This document shows positions 28,387 to 41,554 of a stretch of 64,000 nucleotides of DNA, in pieces. The first letter of the stretch is position 1. Every line of letters begins with the position of its first letter. The stretch is from positions 41,968,268 to 42,032,267 of the forward strand of contig CM063108.1 in the NCBI GenBank assembly GCA_031841125.1, in the 5' to 3' direction. The stretch is from Acanthococcus lagerstroemiae. Lineage: Eukaryota; Arthropoda; Insecta; Hemiptera; Eriococcidae. The translations under genes were made by a program, and so were the position numbers. Below the pieces are notes generated by a model. It worked only from the letters and a program-made list of their open reading frames with translations. It did no database searches and was not told the DNA's origin.

Positions 28387-28878
28387 CAAGTTAGAAAAAA
28401 AAAAGTGGTCTGATAAAAAAAATGGAAACTCGACCACTTTATATTACAATATCAATTCTTTTAACACCAACACAAAAATGTGAACTTGGTTACAGAGAAC
28501 AGAACTTACACAAAAGTGTTTTCAACAGCGAATGTACAAAAATGTGACTTCAACAGCGAATGCTCAGAAAAGTGTTTTCAACAGTGAATGTACAAAAATG
28601 TGAACTCGATTCAGAGAGAACAATACTTACACAGAAATATGAACTCGGTCTAGGATTGTACAGAACTTACACAGAAAAATGTTTTCAACAGTGAATGCTC
28701 AGAAATGTGAACTCGAGCCAGAGAGAACAGAACTCACTCAGAAAAATGTTTTCAACAGAAAATTTACAGAAATGTGAACTCGAGCCAGAGAGAACAGAAT
28801 TCATTCAGAAAAATGTTTTTCAACAATAAATTTACAGAAATGTGAACTCGAGCCAGAACCCAACCTTTCTATACTACT

Positions 28879-28884
28879 CAGGGT
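28879..28884. other. Target site duplication CAGGGT, right copy
   Basis: Exact repeat of 13459-13464, directly after the terminal CTATACTACT. Confidence 0.93.
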
Positions 28885-30170
28885 ACAAGAGGAAGCAACA
28901 ACTGGGCAAGACATAGAGAAATGAGAATTACACTTGAGAAATCAGGATGAAGTAGAGCCAATTATTGAAGATGATATTACAAAAGCTTTAAGGGAACCAA
29001 AGTTGAATAAAGCAACAGGCCCAGATAAAATTAATAATAGTATTTTGAAGTTATTTTCGGGAAAAATCTCTCAGTCTTTGACTGACATATTTAACGAAAT
29101 TCTAAATACTAGAAAAATCCCTAAACAATGGCTAATATTTGAAATAATCTCATTATTCAAGAAAAGTGATAGATCAGAAATAAATAATTATCGCCCTATC
29201 AGCCTGTCCTCCAATATTTGTAAATTATTTATGAAAATTTTGAAAGCTAGAATATATAAAATTTTGGATTTAGAGCAAATAATAAAATGAGCAAGTTTCC
29301 GGAAAAATTTCAATCCATATGCTAAGGCAAATAACTGAAAAATCAATCGAATACAAACATAGACGTCCACTTTGACTTCAATAAGGCGTTCGATTCAGTA
29401 CACCATGATAAAGCATGGAATGCATTGGCTATACAAAGGGTACACAAAAAAATGATAGGTACAAGTTTTGACTAATCAGTATAAAAATTTGGAAGTATAC
29501 ATAAAACTTGATTAAAAAAGGGGAAAACTTTCGAATTCATAGAGGAATCAAACAAGGAGGCCCCCTCCCAACATTTTCAATAGTATTCTCTAGCAAATAT
29601 TTCGCAAATTGGACTGGAAAGGGAAGAGAATCAAAATAAATGGAAAATGGTGCAATAATTTCAAATTTGCTAATGAAGAGCTGGTGGGGATGGCAAGGGA
29701 ATTGAAACGCGAATGCCAAAAATCAGGACTGGAAATGAATGCTCTAAAAACAAAAATATTATCAAAGAATAAAGAAACAAGTGGAGTATATTTAGATAGG
29801 GAGCTAATTTAAAACGTAAAAGACTTTAAATATTTAGGACAAATACTATCATTTGAAATTAAAATGGAAAAAGAAATCGAAACAAGGATCGCAAATGCAT
29901 GGAAAGTTTTTTGGGCGCAAAAAATAATATTCAAAGGCAAGTTCAGCATTAAAACAAAATCCAAAATATTACAAAATTGTGTATCACCAATTTCAACATA
30001 TGGGGCCCATTTAGACCAGCTACAAGATGGCTGGACGAAATTATAAAATTTGTGGGTCCTCATTGGGTGAGTACAGCGCAAAAGAGGGAGGAGACAGATG
30101 CCTATGCCCAAAGATGGACGAATTAGTAGGGACGTACTACCTAATTCAAAACTGTAATAAAATAAAATTA
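28885..30170 (+). pseudogene. LINE ORF2, 3' half (reverse transcriptase), interrupted by the Polinton
   Basis: Continues the LINE frame from 13464 (VQEEATTGQD). The stretch at 28934-29290 encodes the RT start (DDITKALREPKLNKATGPDKI, NNYRPISLSSNICKLF). Later blocks in broken frames give DFNKAFDSVHH (about 29370-29405, motif A), GIKQGGPLPT (about 29545-29575), a degraded motif C region, FKYLGQILSF (29826-29855) and a C-terminal PHWVSTAQ...YAQRWT (about 30058-30118). Several stops and the lost catalytic YADD make it non-functional. Confidence 0.85.
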
Positions 30171-33100
30171 TGTAGCCGTAAGCGTTGAAATTCAGGCTTT
30201 TTAAAAATATCGGGCCCCGCTTAAAGTCCGGGCCCGGGGTATTTCCCCCCTACGTATCGGTTCCCGATCTGCAACAGCAGCGTCAAAAGACACTCTTGAC
30301 ACTCTTTTTGAGTCAAAATTGTGTCGATCCTTGACAATCACGTAGGCTCCGCCCATTTGTATAGCAGAATTGATCGGTAAAACGTGTGTCAAGAAGTCAA
30401 AAATGTGTCGGAAGGATCTGATTGGTTGAATGATTATCAAAATGTCAAAATACCGTGTCAAAATTCGCAAAGTTGACGCAGGTCAAAATTATGTCAACCC
30501 TTACAGATCGGATTGTGTCTAATGACACTGATAATTAGAAATTTCAAATTCTGAACGTAACCATTTCTGGAAAATTACTTTTCAATTGGAAGCGGTGCAT
30601 ACGAAACTTATTTGCTTTATATTGATGAGAAGACAAACAGTATTGGTCAACGTAAAACTTTTCTTTCAATTTTTTCCTACTATAAGCTCGATTAGAAAGC
30701 ATTCTTCCCTTTCATAACCGCCACTGCATCCCCTCTTAGTGCTTGAGTTAAGGGATAAGCATACTAAACGAATATAAATTTACCGAAACACCAATTAGCA
30801 CGCAAATAATGTTTCTATCGAGCATTATCGATAGCTCAGTAGATTAAACCCGATTACTATCGTCGTTTTAATCGTAATTAATCAAGAATGCACTATTGAT
30901 TAATGATTGCGTTAAAATGACTTTAAATAAAGTAAAGGCCTGCATCGAATGTATCAAAAACACCGTTCGATGGGCAATTGAAAGGGCTCTCAGCTGAAAT
31001 GTTAAACAAGTATTGACAGACCACATTTATATACGAATTAATAATAATTTCTAATTTTTAAATTATAGTAATTAACTCACCTTACGTTTAGAGGTAGTTA
31101 TTCTTCTTCTTTGAGTAGCTTATTCGTAAATGGTTGTTGGCGACAGTGTCATCAAATCTGCTTCCGTATCTTGCTCACGTTTATTTTAAATGGATTTTTT
31201 TTTGGATTTCGGTTGACTTGCATTATCTTCGTTTCCTTTTGGTGTTTATTTTCAACCCCAATAATTGCCCCACCGCTTGTATATTGTAAATCCTCTTTCT
31301 TATCCGCAAATATCATCTGCATACCTCGGGTTATTGGTCTTCTTTTCATTTATATGCCTTTTTCTCCATCTTCAAGAGCATTCTTAAAAATTCATTCGGA
31401 GTATATTTTAGCATCATCGTATTTTCTGCATACCATATAGGCTGTTTATTTGTCTTCCAATCATTTTGATGTACTTTTCTCCATTTTCTAGAGCTTTCTT
31501 GAAAATCCATTCGACGTATATCCTATTACACAGCAGTGGCGTTAGAAATAGAACGTTGTCAGGCTCTTCATCGAAATTTGCAGCAAAAAAGAAACTTAAA
31601 TAGCATTCTTTAGAAACTTCAATAACATTCTTTAGAAACTTCAAACCAAAAAACACAGAAAAAGAAATTGAAAAAACACGTGATCACGCATCAATAAAAT
31701 TGTACATCACTACAAACCGCAATCTTCGATTAGGCACGTTTTTACAAATACGAGTATACCCCCACAGATTCAAGGGAAAGGATTCGGAATAAGTTCATAT
31801 GTGCATTGCACTCGCAGAATTACTTCAGTTTGCATTAATATTTTGCAAATATTCAAATTAAGAATTCTTTAACCCCCAGTATTAGTTTCTTATATCTACC
31901 CAACACCATCTATCTATAACAGCGAATTCAAGCGGGGGAGAAGGGATAACGTAGAAATGCGGAAAATTATGTACACATGTGTAGGTACTTCTGTAAATTT
32001 AGAAATCAATTCGTTCTCATTTCGTCATCTTAATGTTATCAATACATCAATACCAAGGTGGAAATCTGACAAATGTTTGCTTCCAACAGAAGTAAGACAA
32101 ATAATATATACATCTAATTATCTTTTTTTTTGCTTTTACATTGATCTCGGCCACTTTGCAGTGGCTTGTGCACACTATACTTTTTAATATTAATTTCTTG
32201 TTTGCTTGTCTATCAAAAAATACTTCAAGTATCATTGACTTGTAAGGTTCCGTTTATTTCTCAACTATTCCTGGAGTAGGTACCTACTCGATGAAATTAA
32301 AATAACGAAATTATTTTCGTTATAATATGTTATGATAATTAATATTTTAACATAATTAATTCGTCACGTTATGTATGATACTTTAATAAAATTAATTTCA
32401 TTACGTTACGTTATTATTTCGTTAGCGCATTACCTACTACCATATGGGGAAGCTTGAATCACTGTTACCTAAATAAATACCATTAAACTGGAAAGAACTC
32501 ACCCGCTGGAGCGCTTGAAGTACCTACGCGAAAAAGGAAAAACACGACGGGGGCCTGGCTTTACAAATAAACGCGAACGCGAACTTGAAAACACCGCGGA
32601 AGAGCGCACTGAATCTGAATTCGATAATTAAAAATTGTAAATTTAGCCCAGGGAACGCGAACTGAACACGAGGAAACCGCAAACGTCCGAATTTAGCGGT
32701 TTAAAAATAGGAAATACTTGAAACTGAAAGCACTTCATCTTTATACACATTTTGATTTATCTGTGAAAACTGGTTTTTACCCAGGAAAATTCATCGGTGA
32801 AATCAAATGAACGCCGACAAATTTTATTATTCAGAATAGGAAGACCTACTTGTAGGCAGAATTAAAAAAGAGAAAAAAGCTAGGCAAAAGGAAATTCAAG
32901 TAATGTGCACATAACTCCTTGCTTGCTGAAATATTGTAAAAAGATTTTTGATAATTATGGAGTATAATGTATCAGGGATCTGCATAAAATGAAATTCTAC
33001 ATTGTAGAGTTCTACGCTGGATTTATGAAGAAGGAATCATTTTCAAAAGAAACTAAAAACTTCACCATTCTTCAGATATGCATTATTTTTTAGCCATAAA

Positions 33101-33530
33101 ATATTTTTCAGATTTATACTCGGGAGATGCCAATCAAGATATCTATCCATAACACTACTAGTCAACGCCAGCCCATCAAGGCATGGTGGAAAATGAAACA
33201 CGAGGGCTTGGGGTACAATGTGCCCTATCCGATTTTCGTCTGACCTCCGTATAGTAGAACTACTGTTATTATGAACAAGGATCAACTTTTAGCATTTTAA
33301 GGGAATAAACAAGATATACCAGGGAAATTCGGCATATTTGAATTTTTTTTACAAGTTTTTTACCCAAACAGCCGCAGGTTATCTAACAAGTTGAATCAGT
33401 ATTGTCGCGAGGGTGAGTGACTGCCCAACGGTAATCCTCCTCAAAGTTGTTTAAATTTTTTTTTTTAATTTTACAGCACAACGTATTACAAACGTATTAT
33501 ACAGTTATAGTAAGTAATTTTGATCATTCG
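30171..33530. other. Intergenic, no supported gene
   Basis: A segment at about 30268-30515 has many GTGTCAAAA/TTGACA words and short CCGATCTG/CAGATCGG ends, possibly a small MITE. A TTACGTTACGTTATTATTTCG-like region lies at 32330-32440. Otherwise nothing was recognised. Confidence 0.4.
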
Positions 33531-33539
33531 GATCCTACA

Positions 33540-34550
33540 TTAAGTCCCCGACTATGTCGCCCACCGTGGGGCATATGCCTTTGTCACCTTTCTCCATCTA
33601 CTTCTATCTTGTGCCACGCTTGCCCAGTTTGGGCCGACTGCCCTGGAGATTTCATCGAGCCACTTTATCGAGGGACGCCTTTTCCTCCTTTTATGGTATC
33701 TGGGGATCCAAATCGTAGCTGTTATATGTTCCATTTATCCGTATTTCCCCTGCACATATGCCCAGCATATTTAAATTTTAGTTTTTTGTGATATAATTTA
33801 TATCGGTCAGCCCAGACCTCCTAACAATTTCAATTTTGTTAATTTTGTCCTTCAGTTTGATGCCCAGGATACTAGGAATCATGGAGAACTGGGTAACCTT
33901 CAACCTTTTTTCAACTTCAGCGGCAAGGCCCAGGTTTAAGCGCCATATGTTAGCACTGGTAGTACTACACTATTCCGAATTTTCATTTTAGTTTTTATAT
34001 TAAATCTTTCTTTGAAGATATGTTTTGTTTGCCCAAAAGGCTTTCCACGAGTTAGTAATTCTGAGATTTATTTATTTCTCTTATCTATTTTTGTTGAAAC
34101 TCATCGTTTGCCCCAGATATTTACATTCCTTTACCTTGTTGATTTTTGCACTACCTAGAACTATTTCCCCCGGCTCTTCGACTCCGTCCTTACCCGCCAG
34201 TAGCACTGTTTTGCAGGTATTAATTTTTAATCCCAATTTCTCGCATTCTTCAATCAGTTCCCCGAGCATGTTCTTAATTTCTTCATTATTTTTTCCAAAA
34301 ATACTATATCGTCCGCAAATCTTAAGTTTGTCAGCATTTTGCCATTTATTTTTTATCGCTCTATTTTCCTAATTTAGATTTTTAAAAACTTCCTCAAGCA
34401 CTGTTGAAAATGTTTGGTGACAGTAGGTCCCCTTTTTTGATCCACTTTTCCGCCGAGAAGTCCTCCCCTTTTTTGTCCAACACAATACTTGCTGTGGCAT
34501 GTTTATACAGGACATCTATAATGTTTAAATTATTCAGATATTAAGCTAAA
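33540..34550 (-). pseudogene. Decayed LINE reverse transcriptase, minus strand
   Basis: Reading on the minus strand: a degraded QGD-type RT motif region (about 34400-34440), then LIEECEKLGLKINTCKTVLL and KVKECKYLGQTMSF (34269-34081), then the C-terminal block RRKRRPSIKWLDEISRAVGP...AQDRSRWRKVTKAYAPRW (33734-33552). Frames are broken in between. The C-terminus resembles the end of the interrupted LINE at 30058-30118, so they are probably related families. Confidence 0.75.
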
Positions 34551-34639
34551 CCTAACAGTAGGATAAACCAGGCACCAGCGGCTTTAAAATGCTGAATCAA
34601 AGTAGAGTTCCTAGTAGCCCCGAAGATGGGAGCCCTAAT

Positions 34640-35130
34640 CTTCCTCCTATTTCCTCCTGAAAGGTGCGGAGGTTGGACTCCTGTACCACCGTAATGTATC
34701 TCAGGTTGTCGTTTCATGGAAAGCTGAGCTTCCGGAAGCTTGTGCAGAGAGCAATGAAAAGTAGACAGAAACGGGGTCGTCTTCATGGGACTTCTGATAA
34801 CCTCAAAGACGATTGAGAAAAGAACCGAATAGCGTACATGGCTAGCTGAATTTGAGCAGCAATGCTGCTTCAACACGTAACTGTGCAACGTGAAAGAGTT
34901 GTAGGGAAGATGATGACCCATAGCACTCTTTGCCAAAGTGCGATATGTGGAGATGTGAATGAGGTGACTAGCTGACTACATAGCAAGACTGACTAAGATT
35001 GAAAATAGCGTTCGTCACTACCATGATGAGGAAAAAGATGGAGATTGAATAGGAGAGTCGAATATGCAAGGCGAGGCATCATAACATGAACCTGTTTCTG
35101 TAATTGGAAGAAAGAAGAGAATGAAGTAGG
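34640..35130 (+). pseudogene. Decayed R1-clade LINE fragment
   Basis: CCTGAAAGGTGCGGAGGTTG and the following 70 bases align with 2655-2730 of the R1 ORF with many changes. The match fades further on, and later words (ATGATGAGGAAAAAGATGGA near 35020) resemble the ORF end. No open frame. Confidence 0.6.
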
Positions 35131-38100
35131 AAAAATGAGGTCAGGAAGCAACCTGCCCTAAAGTGTTCCCTACGTCTCTGACACAATGTCCAAAACGATG
35201 GATTCTAAGGGTTGAGAAATGCTTGCATCAATACGTACTAGTTTACAGATATATCGATTTCAAATCACAAATTTACATTACGTGGAACGATTGAACGTGA
35301 AAAACAATAATAATAATTTCAAAATTTGTTTTACGAATAAATGAACCCTGATTCAACATCAAATCAACAACAATAGACAGATACTGAGAGAAATATTGGA
35401 TGAGTATAGAGAATCCAAGATCAGATATGGAACATATGATACTTTTTATCATAACCGATTTTAAGAGGAAGGATTTGGGACATAATAACTACCTACCCAT
35501 TTTTTTTATCTCCTGAAAATTGAGAAAATTTTGCTTCCTCAGTTTTCATGTTTTCCATTTCTTTTAGGAAGCGGGGGTTCATACCATAGAATTCACCTCA
35601 TAGAATTTCGTATGAAATATTTTTCTGCAAATTAACTGATTCAGAATAGAGATACATGGAGAAGTCATTACTGACCAAAATTCAAATAATACATAATGTG
35701 CTTTCTGAAATCCGCCTTTTCAAGTGCAAAACAAATACTTATGTTTGCTGAAAAATGTTTACAAATTTGTTTCAAGTATTCAAACTCCTCATTTTGATGA
35801 ATGCCATTTAAAAAATCGAAGAGTGCGAGACCAAAGGTTAAATCAGGAAATAGCAATCGCTGCAAAGTACAATTTGTTTTTACTTTTCAAATTCCTTTCC
35901 AGCATAAGAATTACTTAGTCTACATTGAGATAGAGAAGATACAAGTACCTACTTACTAAAATTTCATACTACCTTAATGAAATAAATTTACGATTAGATT
36001 TCTTTAAGGGAAAATATTGGCGACTACGAAAATGAATCATCGGTAGGCAACTGAGATAATTTGGTTCAAATATCAATTTATCAACAGTGGTAACAAAACA
36101 TTTTTTGTATATGTTAAACAAATAATTCTAATTAAAAGTAAGAATAAATCTATTTCTATACTTCACCAGGCACTCGGAACATTCATGCATTATAACTAAT
36201 CCTACTTAGCATAAAATAAGATATATTTATATCGCTTATTTATAACTGGAGACCAGGACTTTTCTGTTAGATTTATTATTATTATTAAAAAAAAAAAGTT
36301 TTACCAATAACTGTATGCGGTAAATGTTTTGTTACACCTTGCCTCAGACCTTCTACTTTCAAACATTTCAAATTCTCTTTTTTCCCTCTCTTTTTCAGTT
36401 TTTACTCAAGACTGAATGAAAATGTCCAGGTAGACATCAACAAAATTATCCAGAAAATAAACAGACTTCAGTAAGAATGGGCGATGTCTTGGGAGCTATG
36501 GAGCAAAAGCGAGAATATTCGTCGCAATTTGTATATGACATCGTTAGCCACCATGCAATTCGAATTATTAACAAATAACAGGGTGGTATGTAGGAAAATC
36601 AATTGAGAAACCCGGCAATGAGCTGTTTTGTTACCTCGCGTCAAAAATACGAAAATGAAATTCAACTTTTGCAGGCCCGTACGTAGGTATTAATCATTAT
36701 GTGCACATTCCTTTCATAATCCTTTACCAAATTTTAAAACGATAAGTTCTCCCAAGTAAGCAGGACATACCTACTTACTTGAGATCAGCAGTAACTCTGT
36801 CGGAGGCCAGGGCCAGCGCTGTGAGAGTATGGGGTGTCACCCCTCATCCCATTAATTTGTCGGTTTTTGATCATTAATAAATGTACCAAAAATGAATCAA
36901 TGAATAAAAAGTCTTCCAAATATTTTTCCATGGTCCAAAATTACGTAATTGGTACTCGACAGGGACAGATCTGGGGAGTAATCCTAGGAGGAGCAATTCA
37001 AAATGTGTAAAAATTATACATTGTTCGCGCCGGCCCTACTCCAAACGAAATACTGCATTGATGTTTTAAGAAGTTACGTTTCTCTCTAGTTGGAAATCAT
37101 AAAATGCAGGCACTTTCAATTTCAATTTTTCTATCCCATGAAACAGTTAACACTGACTGTTCTTTCCGCGAACTTGAATATTGACAGTACACATTTTCCA
37201 GTCCAAACCTGAAAATACAAAAAGGGAATTACAAATATGTACGACAAAGTGAGAACGAACATGTTTGAAACTTGACATTAGAGGTCTTCTAGTAATTAAA
37301 ATACAGGCTGCTTTTCGTCCACATGTATTCACATTGTATCAGTTAGGCCGACACATTAGGTACAGAGAAGCTCTTCAATTCTTCCATAAACGCGCACCCA
37401 TTTCCTGAACGGTACTTATCATATGGATGGTGTTGCCCATGAATTCAAGTACTTTTTCGAATCTACAGTTATCAGGCAGTAAGGTCAATCTGCTAGAGTA
37501 GAGAACAGACAGAGTGTTTCAAAGCCACAAGAACTCGGATTTGCTAAAGAGAAAACAAAATTCAGGCTTACAATGATGTACTGACTGATGCATATACATG
37601 TAATTTTTGAAAGTGAGTAGGTACAGATCGTTGATTTCGAATACCTCACTGGATTCAGGATCTCGCCCCCCCCCCAATTCTGACCTCAAAACCCTAATTT
37701 CGGACTTGAAAGAGTCAAACAGGTGGACATTTGGATTAGAATATCGAACAAGGAATTGAAATAAGTCTTTTAGACTACTGATTTCCTCTGTGGCTTTAAA
37801 TTTTGAGCCCGGTCCAATTCTAAGCCCGGAAATGGTAGATTTGTGAGGGAAAGACTAATAATTGTTACGGTGAAAGTTTATGAATTCCTCTAAGATACAT
37901 ATTAATCCTTCTGCTCTATTTTTTGAGACGAAAAATTGGACGAAGTCCTTCCATAATGAAAAAGAATATTTTCTTCCTTTCACTAGAAGAAAAGCCTATA
38001 GGTTTCTTAAAAAACGGAAGAGACGATGTTCATCATGTTTATCGTATTTTCTCTGAAGAAAAGAAAACTGGACAGTTCGTTCTTGAGTGAAAACTTCATG

Positions 38101-40240
38101 GATAGAATAATTAATCAGTTTCTCGAAAAACAAGCGGCTTCTTTGTCTTCTCTCTGAACAGAGGAAAGAAAATTGTTTGCCTTTAAAAAAAGAAAGAAAA
38201 TTATCCCCTTCCTCTCCTAAACGAGAATAACTATTTTTTTTTTTTTTTGAAGGGACACGGAGCAGGAATGGACGAATCCATTCACTAAGAAACATAACAG
38301 TCCTACTTTTCTCATAAAAATAATGTTTTCATCACACCGGTGAAGCTACCAAAGAATTTTAATCTGCGGCGACGACAGAGGCGCGCCGAATTTTTCAAAC
38401 GGTGGCAGTGGTGTGAGAAATTGTGGCCGGTGGCGTGGTGCAAAACAGCGCACCGCTCTATAGTAACTATTTACAACAGCGTACCAAGTTCCATTCTCCA
38501 CAAGTCAGAGCGTAGATCCTGGGAAGGTTGAAAGTCCTAAGTTAAAGGTCCGAAAAATCGCCATTCTACAATCTTGGAAATCATGTATCAACTGCAATCA
38601 AAATGAAAAGAAATTATACTTCTTCTCGTCGGTATCTGAACAGAAACCCACAATTTCCTCTTTCTGTCGGAACGAATTAAAAGGATGCGGTATAAAAACA
38701 CTGGCTATTGGCTACAATTCATTAAAAAGTATCTTCTTGGCGTGCTTCAAGTCGAACATAATTCACCCTCATCTAAACATTCCGTTTTGTAGTTCATGGT
38801 AACATCGAGAACGCTTAGATTTATTTTGCAACAAAACGCCCGTTTACATTGCAAAAACAAAAAAAAAAGAAGCCAAAAACTTACCACATTTGACCTTGGA
38901 AAAGGAAACGTTCTTCCAAAAACACAAATACCAAAACAGTCTGGTGAACACGATAGAAATTTGTTCTTCAGTGTTTCAGAAACACGAATAATACGAGAGC
39001 ATTAACTCTGCGAAAGTAGTTTCCCAACTTTTATATGACAACGTAGCTGAAAATATAACAAGAGTTATAGATTCATATATAAACAGATAGATCTATTCTA
39101 CAAACAGATACTCTAAAGAATTTGTTCATACAAACAAATTAATAAATTAAAAAAACAACAAGGAACCTATAAGCGCAGGAGAGCATTTGGGTAGCTTAAT
39201 CCCCTTCCCGATAAATCCCCCGAAAGCCCCCCCCCCTCAAGACTAAAAAACTATAAAAGCGAAACAGATTTTTCAAACATTATTTCGATGTTGATAGGCC
39301 CTCCTCCACCATTCCAGATTGGCTGTTTGCGCTTATGCAAAAATGCAAATAAGAAAACACCAATTAGTATAGGTACCAACCAAACCAAGACTAGACAGAG
39401 CGAGAGAACAATCAAGTTCAATTAGGTAGCTCAAAAGTACCTTCAAATTGAATCAATGTCAGCCAAAAAATATCGGTACCTTTTAGAAGTGGGTATTATT
39501 ATTGAACCTCACACAGTCCCGGATTAAGATTAAGACCGCTTATAAACCCTCGGGCCCCCAGCTGCCTAGCCACAAACTTTTTTAGTATCTGTTCAGTAGC
39601 TTATTATTTACACTGCCGTGTCTGGCTGGTGGCATATGTCATACAATGTGCTGAAGGCAAAATAGCTCAAAATTCGGCTGCCCCTCGAAATCGGCCATTC
39701 CAAGCAAGTGCTTGTTTATCTGTAAGTAAACCCGGGGCTGATCTCTCAAATCTTTTTGTAGAATTGTCAGTTCCTGCGCAATATCAACGTTGTTTACTCT
39801 AATCCATCATCCGTATCTCACAGAGAACTCTCAATGTCTCAAACAACAAAAGATAAATATTGCAACATTATTAACCCACTTGAAAAGTAAACCAACAAAG
39901 AAATCTAATATAGGCTCATAAGTGGAATTTTGTAACCTAACGAAGCATCAGTATATTTTGTTTCGTTTGTAGTAGGCTACAAGCACAATAATCCGTTAAA
40001 AGGCGAAACTGATTTCTTATTACTTACGGCACACATCTTTCAACCTGAATGTAATCCAAAAACTTCAAACATCAGTTTGAGGAATCATTTTAATATCTTT
40101 GAAGAACTCTACAAACAAGCGCGCGCCAACAGTCATCATAAACTGCGCTTCTTACTACATAAATGCCAACTCTGCTATAATATATATTTGTTTCTAGTGT
40201 CAATTTCGGAGTGTGAGTAAACTTGGTAATATTCTATTTG
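35131..40240. other. Intergenic, no supported gene
   Basis: AT-rich DNA with GTAGGTACCTAC-like words and short frames only. A GC-richer patch at 38340-38480 has no recognisable domain. Confidence 0.4.
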
Positions 40241-40246
40241 TGGGAC

Positions 40247-40377
40247 GTGCCAATTCACTTTTTCTTCTTCTGCAGTCCAGAGCGATTTCCGCTGTTATGC
40301 CATCATCATAATGTGATGAGGGCATAACAGCCGGAAGAGCGCTCTGGACTACAGAAGAAGAAAAAGTGAATTGACAC
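40247..40377. mobile_element. Foldback MITE, about 131 bp
   Basis: Near-perfect hairpin: left arm GTGCCAATTCACTTTTTCTT..., right arm ...AAAAAGTGAATTGACAC, arms of about 60 bp meeting near 40312. No coding capacity. Confidence 0.7.
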
Positions 40378-41311
40378 ACCATATACAAATGGAATATAAT
40401 ATATTTGTACTTATTCGAGAACTTACACTTCAACATCCTCCCGAAAAAACGTTTTTTCAGTATGTGGAATACCGAGTAGTGATGGTCAACTTCGGCTTAG
40501 TAAACTGATAAAAATTATTATTAAAGTCCAATGGAAAACGTTCACCTATGTAGACATTCAAGGAAGCATAACTCCTCTGCGGGATTAATGATTGCGGAGT
40601 TCGATGTATAACTACAAGACAATGAAAACTTACCACACAATGGAGCTCATTATAAGTACATGACTCGACAATGGAAAACAAGGATCCAATAATTCAATCT
40701 GCGCGGCGAGATGATATTATTTCTCAAATCCACACTGTGCCTTCAAATCCAGAACTGCCGAACAAAAGGAAATGAACGCCGCGTGTTCGCCTTCATTCCT
40801 TCAGGATGACATAAGATACAAAAACGATTTGCGGTTTGCTCATCATCGCCATTTTGAATAAACACTTTCATTATGGTTATGTTGTGGTTATGGTTATGAC
40901 TCATGAAATTATAACAGTTTTACCATTTCATCAGCATGAATAGTCGCCAAAATGGCATATTATAATAGCCAGAAAATAGTTAAGAATTCGGACGGAGCAG
41001 TTCAGTGCAGCCAGATAGGAAACGCTATACTGATAAAAACGAAGTAGTGATCTGGAGAAGCTTATTTACATTGGCTTACCTATATGAGAAGATAATTTTC
41101 TCCTAGTTTTATCAAGAACGCATTGAATAACCTTTGGTATGCCGAAATATTGAAAATTCAGACATAATTACTGCAAATAAAACGCTTTTTCGACTAAAAA
41201 AACTCTTGAAAATAACAAAATGCATAAGAAATGCAGGCGATGATAAGCTCCGGATCACTACTTCGTTGTTATCAGTTTTACATGGCACTACTGCGTGCCC
41301 AGTCCGAATTG

Positions 41312-41554
41312 TGATGGTGCATTTACACTGACAAACGAACATTGCTATCAGCAAAGTTTCAAAAATGACTAACATGCAACAATAACATACAACATTGCTA
41401 GTTGTTATTGTTAGCCAGTATCTGATTTGAATCGGATAAGTTCTAACATTGCTGTCAGCATATTTCGACTAACTCCAGTGTGAACGAAAAAAACTAATAT
41501 ACAGCAAAGTTGGCTACAGCAATGCTGTCAGCCTCAGTGTAAATGCACCATCAA
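41312..41554. mobile_element. MITE with TIR GATGGTGCATTTACACTGA
   Basis: Left end GATGGTGCATTTACACTGA at 41312 and its complement TCAGTGTAAATGCACCATC ending near 41552. Internal AGCAATGCTGTCAGC/GCTATCAGCAAAGT words are also inverted. Non-coding. Confidence 0.65.

Larger units (their letters stand above)
13465..28878 (+). mobile_element. Near-complete Polinton/Maverick (adintovirus-like) element, 15.4 kb
   Basis: Bounded by inverted repeats beginning AGTAGTATAGAAAGG and ending with its complement CCTTTCTATACTACT, and flanked by CAGGGT duplications. It encodes PolB, a packaging ATPase, a retroviral-type integrase, an adenain-type protease, penton-like and major capsid proteins, a PLA2-like protein and several unknowns. 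All large frames are open except the penton-like gene. PolB plus integrase plus capsid genes plus a 6-bp duplication define a Polinton; the protease and capsid genes place it with the adintovirus-like group. Coding DNA is much more AT-rich than the R1 elements nearby. The intact frames and identical TIR genes suggest a recent arrival. Confidence 0.95.
27348..28878 (-). repeat. Right terminal inverted repeat (about 1531 bp)
   Basis: Inverted copy of 13465-14858, with the same 261-codon gene, three ATCGAAAATTGATAACC copies, the 27-bp palindrome (28360-28386) and the outer tandem units. It holds extra and rearranged outer units between about 28530 and 28720, which accounts for the longer size. 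Confidence 0.92.

Noticed and set aside
13465..28878. Contaminating free virus or bacterial/plasmid sequence
   Set aside because: Both junctions are embedded in one LINE with an exact target duplication, and the surrounding DNA is insect-like with spliced genes.
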